A stretch of DNA of 64,000 bases from Chamaelirium japonicum (GCA_947650365.1 OX393550.1:114492032-114556031), one strand, 5' to 3'. Shown: positions 1 to 12,602, numbered from the stretch's first letter. Notes: generated by a model from the sequence alone, not told the origin. Numbers and translations: made by a program.

Positions 1-3000
1 TTAAGAGATTACTCCATTCTGGAGCTCTAGGTCGTGGTCCTTTTTCACCTTTATCTACTTGTACTGGCTGCAAGCTCGCAAAAGCTGCTGCCCTTCTTTT
101 TTCATCCAGTACTTCTCAGAGCTCTGCTCCTTTTGATCTTGTTCACTCTGATATCTGGGGCCCCTCTCCTCTCCCTTCTATGACTGGGTATTTATATTAT
201 GTCTCGTTTGTGGATGATTATAGTCGCTACACGTGGGTCTACCTTCTTCGTCGTCGATCGGATATCCTCCAAGTCTATAAGGACTTCACCTCCATGATTC
301 ACACGCAGTTTAGTCGGTGCATCAAGATCTTTCGATCTGACTGTGCCCTTGAGTATCTATCTACTGCTATGCGCAGCCTTATTCAGTCCCATGGGACTAT
401 CTTTCAGCACTCGTGTCCTCACATCCATGAGCAGAATGGCGTTGCTGAACGCAAGCATCGCCATATTCTTGCGACTACTCGTGCTCTCATTCTTTCTGGT
501 TCTGTTCCTCGACGCTTCTGGGCTGAGGCTCTCCTCACCTCAGTCCAGCTCATTAACATCACTCCTTCGTCAGTTCTTCCGGACGACTTATCTCCTCATG
601 AGCGTCTCCTCTCTACCACTCCTGACTACAGCCCTCTTCGCACTTTTGGGTGCACCTGTTTTGTTCTTCTTCCTCTCCATGAGCGCACAAAGCTGTCTGC
701 TCAGGCAGCTAAGTGCATCCTTCTTGGAATCAGCACTGAGCACAAGGGATATCGCTGCTATGACCCTGTTGCTCGTCGCTTGCGTATCTCTCGACACGTC
801 TCCTTTGTCGAGGATACGCCTACTACTCTCCTGAAGCTCAGGATCTCACCTTTCTTGAGGTTTCTTCTCCTCCATCATCGACACCTATGCCTCCCTCGTC
901 GGCCTCACTAGTTCCCCCGGCTCCTTCTCCACCACCAGCTCCCTCGGCACCATTGGCTCCTTTGCCAGTTGTTTCCCCAGCATCTCCAGGGGACTCCTCC
1001 GAGGCTTCCTCCTCTATGCCCTTGCCTCTCTCTCCTCCCCGGGTTGTCTCTCCATTTCCTCAGGTCTACTCTCGCCGGCCTACCCCTGTGTCTCCGTGTC
1101 CTTCATTCTCAGCGGATGCCGGCTCTCCTGCTGTTGAGGTCACTCCTAGTCTTTCGCCTCCTGTGCCTGCTCCGTCGTTGCCAGTCGTGGATCCAGGCCC
1201 GCCTCGCTATCCTTCGCACCAGCGTCACCCGCCTGACCGTTTTAGCCACGACACTGGACCTCCTGATCGTTTTGGTTTTACCTCTGTATGCAGTTACTCG
1301 CCTCAGTTTACTGCCTTTCTTACTGCTGTGCACGCAGATCAGGAGCCCCGATCCTACTTTGAGGCCGTTCAGTTTCCTCAGTGGCGTCAGGCTATGGACG
1401 AGGAGTTTCAGGCCTTTCAGCAGACTCATACCTGGGATGTTGTCCCTCTGCCCTCTGGCGTTAAGCCTGTCAGCTGCAAGTGGATTTATAAGGTCAAGCA
1501 CCGCCCTGATGGATCCATTGAGCGTCACAAGGCTCGGGTCGTGGCTCGTGGCTTTACTCAAGAGTATGGCGTTGACTACGAGGAGACCTTTGCTCCGGTG
1601 GCTCAGATGACTACCGTTCGCACTCTTCTGGCAGTTGCAGCTGTTCATCGATGGGCCCTTCTTCAGATGGACGTGAAAAATGCCTTTATCCACGGTGACC
1701 TGTCTGAGACTGTCTACATGGATCCTCCTCCTGGTCTCCGTATTCCTTCTCAGCACGTGTGTCATCTTCGTCGGGCCATTTATGGGCTCAAGCAAGCTCC
1801 TCGTGCCTGGTTTGAGCGGTTCCGCCGTGCTGTCAGGGAACTTGGTTATTCAGAGAGCAGTCAGGACCACTCTCTGTTTGTCAGGTCGTCCCCGCAGGGT
1901 CGAGCGATTCTACTGTTATACGTGGACGACATGATCATCACTGGAGATGACTCTGCTGCGATTGCTAGTCTTCAGCAGCACTTGAGGAACCAATTTCAGA
2001 TGAAGGATTTGGGTACGCTTCGCTATTTTCTTGGTCTTGAGGTAGCATACAGTACAGATGGCATTCTGCTCTCTCAGCAGAAGTACCTTTCAGACATCCT
2101 TAGTCGTGCTGCCCTCACAGATAACCGCACAGTAGACACCCCTCTTGAGCATCACTCGAAGCTACGTTCTACAGATGGAGTTCCTCTTTCAGATCCCACT
2201 CGGTACAGGTAGATTGTGGGACAGCTCGTCTATCTCTGCATCACTCGGCCTGACATTGCACACGCTGTCAGCATTGTCAGTCAATTTGTTGCAGCTCCAC
2301 ACTCAGTTCACTACGGTGCTCTTCTTCGGATCCTCCGGTACCTCAGAGGGACAGTTACTCGCTCTTTGTTTCTGTCGTCGTCCTCCTCTCTCAGACTTCG
2401 AGCCTACTCAGATGCAGACTGGGCTGGAGATCCGACTACACGCCGCTCCACCACTGGTTACTGTTTGTTTCTCGGTGACTCTTTGATATCCTGGCGCAGC
2501 AAGAAGCAGAAAGTGGTGTCTCTCTCTAGCACTGAGGCTGTGTACAGGGCCATGGCCTCCACGACTAAGGAGATAGTTCACCTTCGACGTCTCCTCAGTG
2601 ATCTCGGTGTTGCTTTCTCCGAGCCTACTCCACTTCACTGTGATAACCGGAGTGCTATTCAGATTGCTAGCAACCCGGTTTTTCATGAAAGGGCAAAGCA
2701 CATCGAGATTGACTGTCACTTCGTCCGACAGGAGTATGAGGCCATGACAATCTCACTACCTTTCATTCCCTCAGCAGAGCAGATCGCAGACTTCTTCACG
2801 AAGTCACATCCTACACCACGTTTTCGGTCTTTGATTGCCAAACTCTTGGTGCATGATCCACCCTGAGTTTGAGGGGGGGTTTTAAGATGTATTAGTGTAT
2901 ATACATACTCTCAACGTATATATGACTTACATGTATTCACCTTATATTGGCAATGGGCCTAATGAGAGTTGTATTCCTTTTCTCTTCTCCTCTCTTCCTC

Positions 3001-3020
3001 TAGGGTTTGTCACAAATAGA
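1..3020 (+). mobile_element. Ty1/copia LTR retrotransposon, 5' part cut by window edge
   Basis: The window opens inside a copia element. The order GAG-pre-integrase, integrase, reverse transcriptase, RNase H places it in Ty1/copia. After the RNase H stop at 2864-2866 a polypurine tract (gagtttgaggggggg) runs into a 3' LTR whose first bases read TTTTAAGATG where TGTTAAGATG would be expected. The outer LTR end is not resolved; about 3014-3030 is a guess. It is a relative of the element at 13393-18716, clearly diverged. By position it probably lies in the last intron of the REM copy whose exons run from 9437 to 3939. That is inferred from layout. Confidence 0.85.
3..2866 (+). pseudogene. copia pol polyprotein relic (integrase, RT, RNase H)
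   Basis: The reading frame is open from base 3 with the zinc-binding CTGCKLAK motif of GAG-pre-integrase, then an integrase core with the ending EQNGVAERKHRHI. RT follows with KARVVARGFTQ, NAFIHGDL, YGLKQAPRAW and the catalytic YVDDM (about 1918-1932). RNase H carries YSDADWAGD and ends with EQIADFFTKSH. Two lesions kill it: a one-base loss near 820, in the Pro/Ser-rich spacer between integrase and RT, and an in-frame TAG at 2210-2212 where the second copia copy has Glu (RYRE-IVGQ). The integrase-RT spacer is very Pro/Ser-rich (about 890-1290). Otherwise the frame is well kept, so decay looks recent. Confidence 0.9.
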
Positions 3021-3938
3021 AGGGAAACAAATGTTACCAGTTCTACAAGGTTTGTATTAGTAACTGGAACCTTTTATGAAGGCTTGACCCCTTTACAGGA
3101 ATTCCATCATGTAAGTGATTGCCGGTAACCAAAATAGTGAGTGTTAGTCTTCTTTTATTTTTCTGAGTAAAATTATTTTTGTGAGTTACAAAAGTCAATA
3201 GACACTTCTATTTCTGAAGTCCAAAACTTTCTAATGTGTGTTCAACGAACAGGTTGGCTGCTTTAGGCTATGCTCGGTTTTAGGAAAGGTAAGGAAAAGA
3301 AAAGATAAGGAAAGAGAAACGGAAAAGAAGTTTGGTTTCCTTTCTCCCACTTTCAATGGGTTTGGAAGGAGAATTGTTAAAGAAAATTTTGGTAAACTTT
3401 CCTCTCAATTTATTCTGCCTTTCACCTTCCTTTTGTAGCCATGCAAAAGAAAGAAAGTCGAACTTGATTTTCTTTCCCTTTCCTTCACTTTATCCTGAAC
3501 GTAAAACAACTTTATTGTTCCTTCTTTTAATAAAAATCCACAAATATGCATACATACGAAAATTTTCACGATTATAACCCGGTCCCTTCAAATTGATCCA
3601 CCTGTCCTTAGCCTAAATTTGTTACACATGAATTTACTCTAAATTATTAGGCTAGGATTAAACATCCTTAACTATAAAACTATAGAAAGAAGTTCACCAT
3701 TTAGCATTCACAATCGAGACCAACAGCCATGCTGATCAGTTCTCTGAATCAGTACTCAGTAGTAACTCCAGAAGGCTACAAATACAATATACTACATGAT
3801 TTATACAAGATACTACTAATCAATGTTAAGAATACGGTAAAAAAAAAAGAAAAAAAAGTAAAAGTATTCTTTGCACTATCTATATGAGAACTAAATCATT
3901 TATGATGACTTGGGATAAGAGAGCAGCTCCAAACTTAC
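3021..3938. other. AT-rich intronic or intergenic DNA, no gene seen
   Basis: The stretch has AT-rich sequence with purine-rich (about 3285-3335) and pyrimidine-rich (about 3395-3530) blocks and an A-run at 3840-3860. Nothing codes. By position it should be the intron 3' of the third coding exon of the downstream REM copy. Confidence 0.4.
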
Positions 3939-4166
3939 AATGAAAAATCTCTGGCAAACATGGCTAGGCTTCATTATTGAGACGAAAAAAGGATTTTCAG
4001 TTTGAATTGCATGAGCCAACTCCTTTGCTTTCCTTCTTTCATCATCTGTTAGTACTCTCTCGTTTGATAGGATAAAGGTTGCATGATTAAGCTTTTCACC
4101 TTGCAATTCAAAAGATTCTTGGTTAATTTGATGCTTTACACCTTTTGATGTCTGAATACTTTTTTC
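3939..4166 (-). pseudogene. REM copy 1, coding exon 3 (linker), +1 shift
   Basis: Acceptor TTTAG precedes 4166 and donor GTAAGT follows 3939. One frame is open throughout (KHQINQES to CQRFFI) and aligns with the linker exons at 27137-26911 and 33657-33440. It is one base out of phase with exon 2 because of an extra base in the A-run at its start. Confidence 0.7.
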
Positions 4167-4584
4167 CTAAACCATTTCAAATCAAATGACATAAAAAGTG
4201 GTGTATATACAAAATTAATAAATGGAAGTCCATGCTTTCGATATGGTAGCCTGAAATATCTACTTAAATCCACCCAAAAGAACATTTGTAAATCTATGTG
4301 TAGAGCAACATATGCATACACATAAGAACTAGAGGAGTATATCCTCTTAAACTTTCAATGCACAAATAGTGATTAAATTTCAATCCAAAGATTTGAATAG
4401 TGAAAACATAAGCAAGTTGCAATATGTATCGATGAACTTCCAGTTTGGACCTGCAACAGTTGTTTGCGCAAGTGCATCAAGTTCTTTGAAGAAAAAAAAA
4501 GGGAACAAAAACAAGGTGGAAAGGAAATTCTTCATCTCATAGTTTCATCAACTAGTGTCAAACTAGAAGATCAAATGAACTTAC

Positions 4585-5065
4585 GGGTTACGCCAGAAGT
4601 GTTCTTTGCAGGAGAGAAGTGTTTATCACTTCTAGTTCTTTTGTCACACCTTGATCTAGTGTTGTGAATTCCACTCGCTGGTACTATTTGTGCAACATCG
4701 TCACTAGATCTGCTTGAATCACATTCAATTTTTTTGCTATGAGGATTCAAGATTTCAACAGAATGGCTCCTCTTTTCTCGATGCGTGGGATCATGATTCT
4801 TAACAGAATATGAAGATGCTTTCTCACAGCCTGTTTGATCAAACATCAAAACATCGAAGCGAGAATTCCCACTGTATTTGAAAACCAAAAGGTCATACTC
4901 CTCTATATGGTGATCTTTAATAAAATCGCTCCAACCAAATTGCAAAAATGTATTGTCTGGATCCTTTTCCAGCCCAACATGCCACATATTACCACTAGGA
5001 CCCTTCAGAATAACAACTGTTGAAAGGTCTTCTTTAAAATGATTGATGAACTTCTTCGGTACACT
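4585..5065 (-). pseudogene. REM copy 1, coding exon 2 (B3 domain 1)
   Basis: Acceptor GTAG precedes SVPKKFINHF and donor CCC-GTAAG follows. Length 481 (3n+1) fits the paralogues. It encodes the core of B3 domain 1 (WHVGLEKDP, GWSDFIKDHHIEE, DLLVFKYSGNS) and a basic Ser-rich linker. Confidence 0.85.
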
Positions 5066-5281
5066 CTACAAAACGACACAATTTACACACCAAAATGTTT
5101 AATAGGACAACTATATAAGTGAGAAAGAGCATCACCTCATCCAAGTCTCATCCCATCAACATGGGGTCAACTCTAAAGAAGATAAACAAGAATTTTCCGA
5201 ATTGTCAACCCGGTATCAACCCCCTAATATTGGTGCAAAAAACCCGACCAAGGCAATTTGGCAAAAGAGGGTCACGCCAAA

Positions 5282-5932
5282 CAATGTTTTAAAAAATGCG
5301 TCCCAGGACGTGCCCTGCGGTGGGATAGCCCAAAAAAGCTCGGGGCGGCTCAATTCCGGACGTTTTGCCTGTGGGGCGTACGCCTGAACAACTGGAGCAT
5401 ATGCCCCAAATGCCTGGGTGCACCTTTTACGCCCCAATGGTTTGGGTTTACGCCCCACTGGAGTCTGTTTACATATTTGAAAACAACTGATTTGATTGCC
5501 ACCGTGTGATCTCTTATATTCGTCTTACTTCCTTGGATGATAATTATGATATTTTTGTGATCTAAAGTTGTTTAAATTGGTTCTATATCATGTATGGAAT
5601 AATAGAATCTATGGAATATGGATATAGATAGTTTGAATTTTAGTTAGAAACTTAGAATTAGATCTTAAATGATATTGAAAGACAATGACAAATTTATTTT
5701 TATTATCATTTGTTTCTATATTTGTGATTTATCAACCATGTTTGTAGGCTTAATTTACTCATAGTATTTTTTATTCTTTTTTTTAATCTATTTTCACTAT
5801 TTTTATATAATAAATTATATCTATATATTTTAAATAAAAAAATCAAAAATTCATGGGGCTTGTCTCATGCCTTACACCCCGCCCCACGGAGGCAAAACAC
5901 CCCGCCTTACACCCCCTCCTCTGAAAACACTG
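5282..5932. mobile_element. hAT-type MITE in REM intron
   Basis: It starts CAATGTTTTAAAAAATGCG and ends with the complement of CAGTGTTTTCAGAGG. The 8-bp target duplications are ACGCCAAA (5274-5281) and ATACCAAA (5933-5940); their two differences equal decay of one CpG on both strands. The paralogous introns near 34727 and 28200 have the empty site (GTGCCAAGAAACC and ATCCCAAGAAATC). Both ends are rich in GCC/GGC (GGCGTACGCC, CACCCCGCC). There is no transposase. The same family recurs at 35942-36828 and 45353-45791. Confidence 0.75.
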
Positions 5933-6052
5933 ATACCAAAAAACCTGAAAGACCAGTTGGCAGGGCAGATAGATATAAGTCATAGGTTACACAATTTAGG
6001 GCCATGCAACCAGGGGCAAAAGTGAGAAAAAGCATATACTAGAAACTAGAGT

Positions 6053-6172
6053 GTGGACTATCCCACTGGAATAGTCCCACATCAGTAAGAGGAGCGGGGT
6101 GGCCTCTTTTAATATACCCGTTGTGATCTCCCTTCAAGAGGTCAGTCTTTTGGAGCACTCGAGTGTTGTCAC
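6053..6172 (+). mobile_element. TRIM-type solo LTR remnant
   Basis: The sequence AGTCCCACATCAGTAAGAGG, then TTTTAATATACCCGTTGTG, then CTTTTGGAGCACTC matches the LTR pattern of the TRIM copies at 22995-25336. No primer binding site or second LTR is next to it. Ends are approximate. Confidence 0.5.
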
Positions 6173-6889
6173 AGAGAGAAAAATGATCAATAACAAACGT
6201 TTCGAAGCCGAGTTAATAATCCAACTTGAATCATACACCAATCTTGGCTTACCATTTAATAGCAACCCTCGCCAATTAAATCTCAAGTGACTATTGTGCA
6301 ATATGGATTTTAACGCCAACACATGGCCAAACACCAACTCCATAATGGCACAATTTGTGGTTCTCATATGCTGCGTGGGAGACTTTGGAACGGAATCTTG
6401 TGGGATTCCTTTGGTCGTGTACGCATAGGAGTACATCATATTAGCTTGATATACATTGCTGGCCCACTCCCTAACAGCTTAATCTTTCGGGTGAGATGGC
6501 AACTTAACATGGCATTGGAGCTTTGGTTTTTGAGAGATATTTGATTCAAGCCTTGTTACCTCCATTTGTTTATTCCAGAATTAACCATCGCACATCAAGG
6601 GGGGATTAGCTTGATATAAAGGCTTGGGTGCAGAGAGCCGTTCTTCCTTGCGTTTGAAAGGGTAAGTGCTCTGTACGTTGGTTTTTCTTTAGTATTTTCT
6701 CAATTATTGTTGCTGCAGATGTTTTGGTGTTATTTTGTGTGACTGTTTGGTTCTAAATTTCTCTATATGGTGTGATCCGGTATGTTCCAATCTCGGGCGC
6801 TTGTTTTGCTTCCACTTTAGTTTTGTGTGATTTCTATGATCCGTATCAGAACATCAGTGTCCCAGCCTCTGTTGTTAGTATCGTACGAT

Positions 6890-7394
6890 TAGGGGTGGCA
6901 ATCGGGTCGGGTCGTGTCGTGTTCGTGTCGTGTATAGTCGTGTTCGTGTCCAAAAACCCCAGACCCGGACCCGACCCGTTTAACTAATCGTGTCTAGATC
7001 TTAAACCCGTACCCGACCCGCCAATAAACGGGTAGACCCGATAAGACCCGGTAAGACCCGTTTATCACCCGGACTATACAGTTGACCCGATCCAACCCAA
7101 TCCGACTCGACCCGACCTGACCCGAAAAACCCGCTAGTATTATATATTATAGTATCGGATTGCGGGTAGACCCGACCCGACCCGACCCGACTCGACACGA
7201 CCCGTTGAATACTAAACGGGTCTTCCCGGGTCTACCGTGTCCAGACCCTAAACCCGGACCCGACCCGTTTATTAAACGGGTCTATCGTGTCGACCCGTTT
7301 ACGACCCGAACCCGTTTAGCCCTGACCCAGACCCGCTAACTTCGTGTCGGGTCGTGTTGGGTCTGCCGTGTCGGGTCCGAAATTGCCAGCCCTA
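6890..7394. mobile_element. hAT-type MITE rich in GACCCG/CGGGTC
   Basis: Terminal inverted repeats are TAGGGGTGGCAAT and the complement of TAGGGCTGGCAATT. Perfect 8-bp target duplications CGTACGAT lie at 6882-6889 and 7395-7402. The body is almost wholly GGGTCGTG/GACCCGAC motifs in both orientations, so it can pair with itself many ways. It does not code; the short ORFs over it are by-products of the repeat. Confidence 0.85.
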
Positions 7395-7797
7395 CGTACG
7401 ATACACGATACCATACGATACATGAGAGAAACGATACGTATCGTGTTTACGTATCGTTTTTCTCCTGTATCGTACGATACACGATACGATATGATACACG
7501 ATACGGTGAAAACATGTTTTTTGTTTTTTTTTTTTTTGAATTTTAAAATGATTTTTTTTCTCTTAATTTCCCAAAGGACTATATAGGTCTCTTAGAGTTA
7601 AAAAAATACTTAAGGAATATTTTCTAACCTAGAGTGAAGAGATACTAATTTTTTTTTAGAAGTTTATAGGTGTTTTACAAATCTTTCTCTAGAGTTGTCG
7701 GATCCCAATGCCATTTGTTTTTAAAAAATTTCTAGAGCTTGAAACACCAAATATCTACAACTTCGCTAATTTCAATAATTATAGGATTCCATTTCTA

Positions 7798-8200
<403 letters not shown>

Positions 8201-8282
<82 letters not shown>
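8201..8282. repeat. (TA)n microsatellite between two foldback elements
   Basis: A pure TA run that ends one foldback element and starts the next. Confidence 0.97.
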
Positions 8283-8285
<3 letters not shown>

Positions 8286-8638
8286 ATACATTGCGGCCTG
8301 TAACGTGCGGCCTTAACGTGCGGCAACCCTTCGGGGGTATTTTCGGTATTTTTTTTTTTTTGGGATTGATCACTCACCCTTGGATTGGACACACAAAAAA
8401 TTTCAGCCGGATCCAAGACCTGTAGGCCGTCCAAATGTGTTGATCTTTTATCGATCGTTCATTTTTATCGCCATTTTGATCAACACATTTGGACGGCCTA
8501 CAGGTCTTGGATCGGGCTGAAATTTTTTGTGTGTCCAATCCAAGGGTGGGTGATCAATCCTCAAAAAAAAAATACCGAAAATACCCCCGAAGGGGGTGCC
8601 GCACGTTAAGGCCGCACGTTACTGGCCGCAATGTATCA

Positions 8639-8640
<2 letters not shown>
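8283..8640. mobile_element. (TA)n-flanked foldback element B
   Basis: Arms of about 160 bp pair almost perfectly. Both carry ATACATTGCGGCC, AACGTGCGGCCTTAACGTGC, GGATTGGACACACAAAAAA and GGCCGTCCAAATGTGTTGATC, with a short centre near 8440-8475. It is followed by (CT)n and (TA)n. It is a different sequence family from element A but sits in the same TA context. Confidence 0.85.

Positions 8641-8642
<2 letters not shown>

Positions 8643-8697
<55 letters not shown>
8643..8697. repeat. (CT)n-(TA)n compound microsatellite
   Basis: A CT run followed directly by a TA run at the right edge of foldback element B. Confidence 0.95.
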
Positions 8698-8700
<3 letters not shown>

Positions 8701-9320
8701 TAATTGATCTATGTTCATAAAGGAAGGCTTAAGGAAAGAAGTGGATGACTTTGAATAAGACAATAAGGATGATAATGAATATAAATAAGAGGTGCAAGAG
8801 ACATTAAAGGAAGATAAAGAATCAAGTGGTGATAAATTATCTATTGGTGATGATCAAATTGATGATGTAGATGCGGTGAAGATTGAAAAATAAGACCTTC
8901 ATACTTTTTGAGTTTTTGTCTTGTCTTCATTGACTATTCGAATATTTTGAGAACAATATATTGATAGATCATAGATAATACTTATATATGATTTCTTTTT
9001 TATAGAAATATATACATCATATTTTTTGTATAGGCCAATGTTATGTTTGATGTGAAATTATAGGGAATGTCTTACTCTTCTACTTGACTTTTCATATTTA
9101 ATATTCTAGTATGTACTTTCTATATTTTATAAATATATATATATATAATAAATTTAACCGTATCTTACGATACACGATACAATACGATACACGATACATA
9201 AAATAGAGAAAACGATACACGATACGATACACGATATGACAACCTTAGACTCCCAGCATTGACCACATTGTGTAGAATATAAATTAAAGAATGAAGGTTT
9301 TTATTTGTTGGTAACGTTAC

Positions 9321-9437
9321 CACACGTTGCGAGAAATCGCCAATCATGACCTTGAAAAAATGCATCCTCTCAACATCCAAATGATTCCAGTAGAAGTGCT
9401 CCTCCCACTTCATGCATCCCTCGCAACCCTTCTCCAT
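9321..9437 (-). pseudogene. REM copy 1, coding exon 1
   Basis: An ATG at 9437-9435 opens 39 codons (CEGCMKWEEHFYWNHLDVE, then FFKVMIGDF, the first strand of the B3 domain). Donor GTG-GTAACG sits at the same place as in the two paralogues. A TTTTCAG acceptor lies 9 bases before the ATG, so a 5'UTR intron precedes it. A matching UTR donor (CTC-GTAAGTTC) is at 9909. Confidence 0.85.
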
Positions 9438-9494
9438 TATCACACCCTGAAAAGCCGGGAAACAAATTATATATAAAAAAACTAGAAGTTTTAA

Positions 9495-9810
9495 AAATGC
9501 CCAAAAACCAGCTCCAACCATTTACTCAAAACTCATACCAGATTGAGTTTTACTCAGATTTTTCACCAAATGGAGTGAAACTAGAATCTCATACCAAATT
9601 CCCAACGGTCATCTCCGAGGCCTTCCCTATTTACAACATTGCCATCCAATGGTTGGGTTCTTACTCAAATCTGAGTAGAAGCTCCACGATCAGCTCCATC
9701 CCCTTACTCAAACTCATACCAAATTGAGTTTTACCCAAATCTGAGTAAAGGGTTGGAGTGCTCTGTATCAGATTGAGTTTTTACTCAAATTTGAGTAAAA
9801 TTTTGAGTAA
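9495..9810. mobile_element. insertion rich in TTTGAGTAAA/TTTACTCAAA (MITE-like)
   Basis: The block repeats ACTCATACCA-GATTGAGTTTTACTCA in both orientations. The paralogous 5'UTR introns near 41520 and 29420 lack it and run straight through (TAAAGCAGGCATTTC). It is therefore an insertion in the downstream REM copy. Ends are approximate; no clear target duplication was found. Confidence 0.55.
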
Positions 9811-9830
9811 AGGCAGTAATTTCTAAATTA

Positions 9831-10350
9831 ACAACGATAATTACGATAATAATAAGAAGAAGAACAACAAAGATCGTCAAAATCTGAACTTTGATGGGGA
9901 GAACTTACGAGCTGCGGCTCTGTCCTCCTCTGGTGGACAGGGCATCCACCTAGCGTTCATCCCATACCACCCCGAGAATGATGTCCACCGCTAGGATGCA
10001 AGGAAAATGAGATGGATGGTGGAGATTTCCGTGCGTGTGATCCAATTTCGGGAGCAGGAAATACTGACGTGGCACCTGATCACAGCCGAACTGGTGCATC
10101 TCATTCCGCCCCGACGAGAATCACTAGTGGGAAGTGGGAATGCCTTGTGATCAGGTACTAGGCTTTAAAATATCTAATTCCCCCCTACCGACAACACGTG
10201 GAGGTCAGGTGGTTGACACTCTCAGAGATACCGCACAGGTTCGAGAGAATGGAGACTAATAATCAATCAACTCCTTAGGTAGGAATGAAAGCCATCAAAA
10301 TATAATTCTTGTAGGATGTATGGACATACTACTAAAGATTGCCCAATCAC
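9831..10350. other. upstream region of REM copy 1
   Basis: The stretch holds the presumed 5'UTR exon (donor at 9909, minus strand) and a presumed promoter. No other gene is seen. Confidence 0.35.
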
Positions 10351-10351
10351 A

Positions 10352-10479
<128 letters not shown>

Positions 10480-10529
10480 CATATTTTTTGATTTTTAGTA
10501 CGATTTGGGGCTGGGGTCCCATGTTGTGT

Positions 10530-10715
10530 ATTCCTCTTGAGTTCGGATCTTCTCCAGTCGATCAGCCCTAGTCGATGGGCCCCGTGCACATCACAGTCGC
10601 ACGATGTCAAGAGACCCAAAGTGAATCGTACTCTAGCCCGATTGCATGCAGTTATGATATGCATCGGGCCACCGACTGAAACCAATCGACTGGAGGAGAT
10701 CCGAACTCATTCCTC
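10530..10715. repeat. long imperfect inverted repeat (hairpin)
   Basis: GAGTTCGGATCTTCTCCAGT near 10540 pairs with its complement near 10690-10709 with one mismatch. Homology continues inward over about 70 bases per arm (GTGCACATCACAG against GTGCATATCATAA). It could be a small foldback MITE or a young hairpin-RNA locus. Confidence 0.65.
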
Positions 10716-11835
10716 TCAAATTTTGACGAATCGGGTTAAGCGGGCTACGGTTTTTTTTCCCGAGTTGGTTGTGGATTGGGCTGGGCCTCCTGCTGAGTGG
10801 GCTGTTGGACTGTTTCGGGCTGGAGTTGGCTAGACATTACACGGGTTTTTCGAAAACTCGACCAGGCTATAGCTCGGCCGAGCCAACTCATGGATCCGCC
10901 CATGTTGCCCAGTCACCGCTTCGGCTCAAACATAGACACACTCAGCTAGGAATAAGTGGGTGCCTAAAGCCTCTGCCACATCTAGAACAAAGGATACAAG
11001 CACAAGTGGGGACTACACTGAGCGGGTCTAGATATACAACTCTTGCAGATGTGGCGGAGACATATGCGAGTCTTCCCAGCCTATGGATTTAAGAATCCTT
11101 GTGGATACGGGCGAAGCCCCTTCCAGAGTTTACATAGCGAAGAGGAGGAGGAGAGCACCCCACCCCCTTGTTCCAGAGTCTACAAGCCTCAACTAAAACT
11201 AGTCTGGAGGAGCGCAAGACAACTGATTCGTACATTTGGTAAATCGGATCCCTTCCTTCAGAAACTTTTGGGACAGATGCTAACTCTCGACGATGAAGAA
11301 ATGGTTCTTCCAATCTATGTTGGAGTACGACACCATCCTCAATATAGCATCTCCTCTCAGATTCAAGATGCTGAATGAGGTGGAGGGTACAAAGTCTTTT
11401 CTTTTCTCACTCCTATGTGGGCGTCAGAAAAGTTGAGAGCTTCTAAGTCTTGAGACTCATGGGCCTTTCTCTGTGTTGTTCTGTTTGAGCAATGTTATTT
11501 GGGGTTCCTTATGGTTGTGATGATGATTTTTAACAATTACTTGTAATTTTTTAGAATTTAATAGACAGGTCAGGGACTGCCTAACCCTCCCCCCCTCCAA
11601 TAAAAAGGAGGGGTTCAACAAAAAATAGTTGTAAAAATTAACAAATACATATTTTCAAAACTTCGTTTCAGTGGGGCAAGTTGTGTATGAGATTAAAAAA
11701 AGAGTAATGGATCCGCGTGACAAACATTGCATAAATGATTGCCATGGAACATAAATGGTGTGAGCGACGGGGCGTTGATAGAGGCATCGGAGTATGAGTA
11801 GTCGTCATTGGGGCCAGAGAAGATGTCGATCAATG
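10716..11835. other. no recognisable gene
   Basis: The sequence has mixed composition. Short ORFs around 11043-11378 show Glu-rich and LVDTG-like fragments that are too weak to call a retroelement protease. A short C-run/GGAGGGG inverted pair lies near 11590-11615. Confidence 0.35.
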
Positions 11836-11839
11836 TCAC

Positions 11840-12165
11840 CATTGAGGGTGCATTTGACATTGTTTTTGAAATTTTAGTTTTTGATTTTGGAATACCAAAA
11901 ACTAGTTTTGGGAAAAATTAGTTTTAGATTATTGAAAACTAGTTATAGAATTATCAACATTTGAGCATTTGATGGAGGCACCAGAGTTGAAGGAGTTGTT
12001 GTAGGGGCTGGAGATGATGTCGACCACTGTCATCATTTTGGGTGCGTTTGCCATTGGTTTTGAAATTTTAGGTTTTGATTTTGGAATATCAAAAACTAGT
12101 TTTGGGCAAAACCAATTTTAGCTTATCGAAAACAAGTTCTAGAGTTATCAACATTTGGCATTAAA
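11840..12165. repeat. tandem duplication, about 190-bp unit, two copies
   Basis: GTTTTTGAAATTTTAGTTTT through AAAAACTAGTTTTGGG to ATCAACATTTG occurs at about 11846-11965 and again at about 12039-12155, with point differences. Confidence 0.7.
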
Positions 12166-12376
12166 ACCATTTTTGAGCCCAAATATAGTTTTGCAATTAT
12201 TTCCTCCATCTAAAATATTTTTTTTTAAAAAAAACATTATCTCTATAACATATTTTTTATCACATTTCTTTTTATAATATTTTTTCTTTCTACAACATTC
12301 TCGCTATATCATTTTTTTTCTCCAATAATTTATCATTCTACATCATTATATACGTAATATTCTCTATATCTATCAC

Positions 12377-12602
12377 CATGGGCGGTGCTACATATGGGTG
12401 AGTGGGGTCTATTGACCACACTTACTTATTCAAATCCATTAAAAAATCTATTAATTTTTTTTTCCCATAGTTTATTTAGTTTTGATTGTTGGTTTGACCC
12501 CACTCCACCGATTCACCGAACCCTACTTTCATGCCATCATGTGAAAAATATTTTTAATGCAACTTTTGGCTCCATTGATACAAATTTCTGGAGCCGCCTC
12601 TA
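12377..12602. mobile_element. hAT-like MITE
   Basis: Ends CATGGGCGGTGCTAC and the complement of TAGAGGCGGCTCC form short inverted repeats. Flanks TCTATCAC (12369-12376) and CCTATCAC (12603-12610) match at 7 of 8. It is non-coding. Confidence 0.5.

Noticed and set aside
3043-3130. Possible plus-strand exon ending CATCAT-GTAAGTG
   Set aside because: A donor-like site and 77 open codons, but no domain, acceptor or partner exon; chance or LTR sequence.
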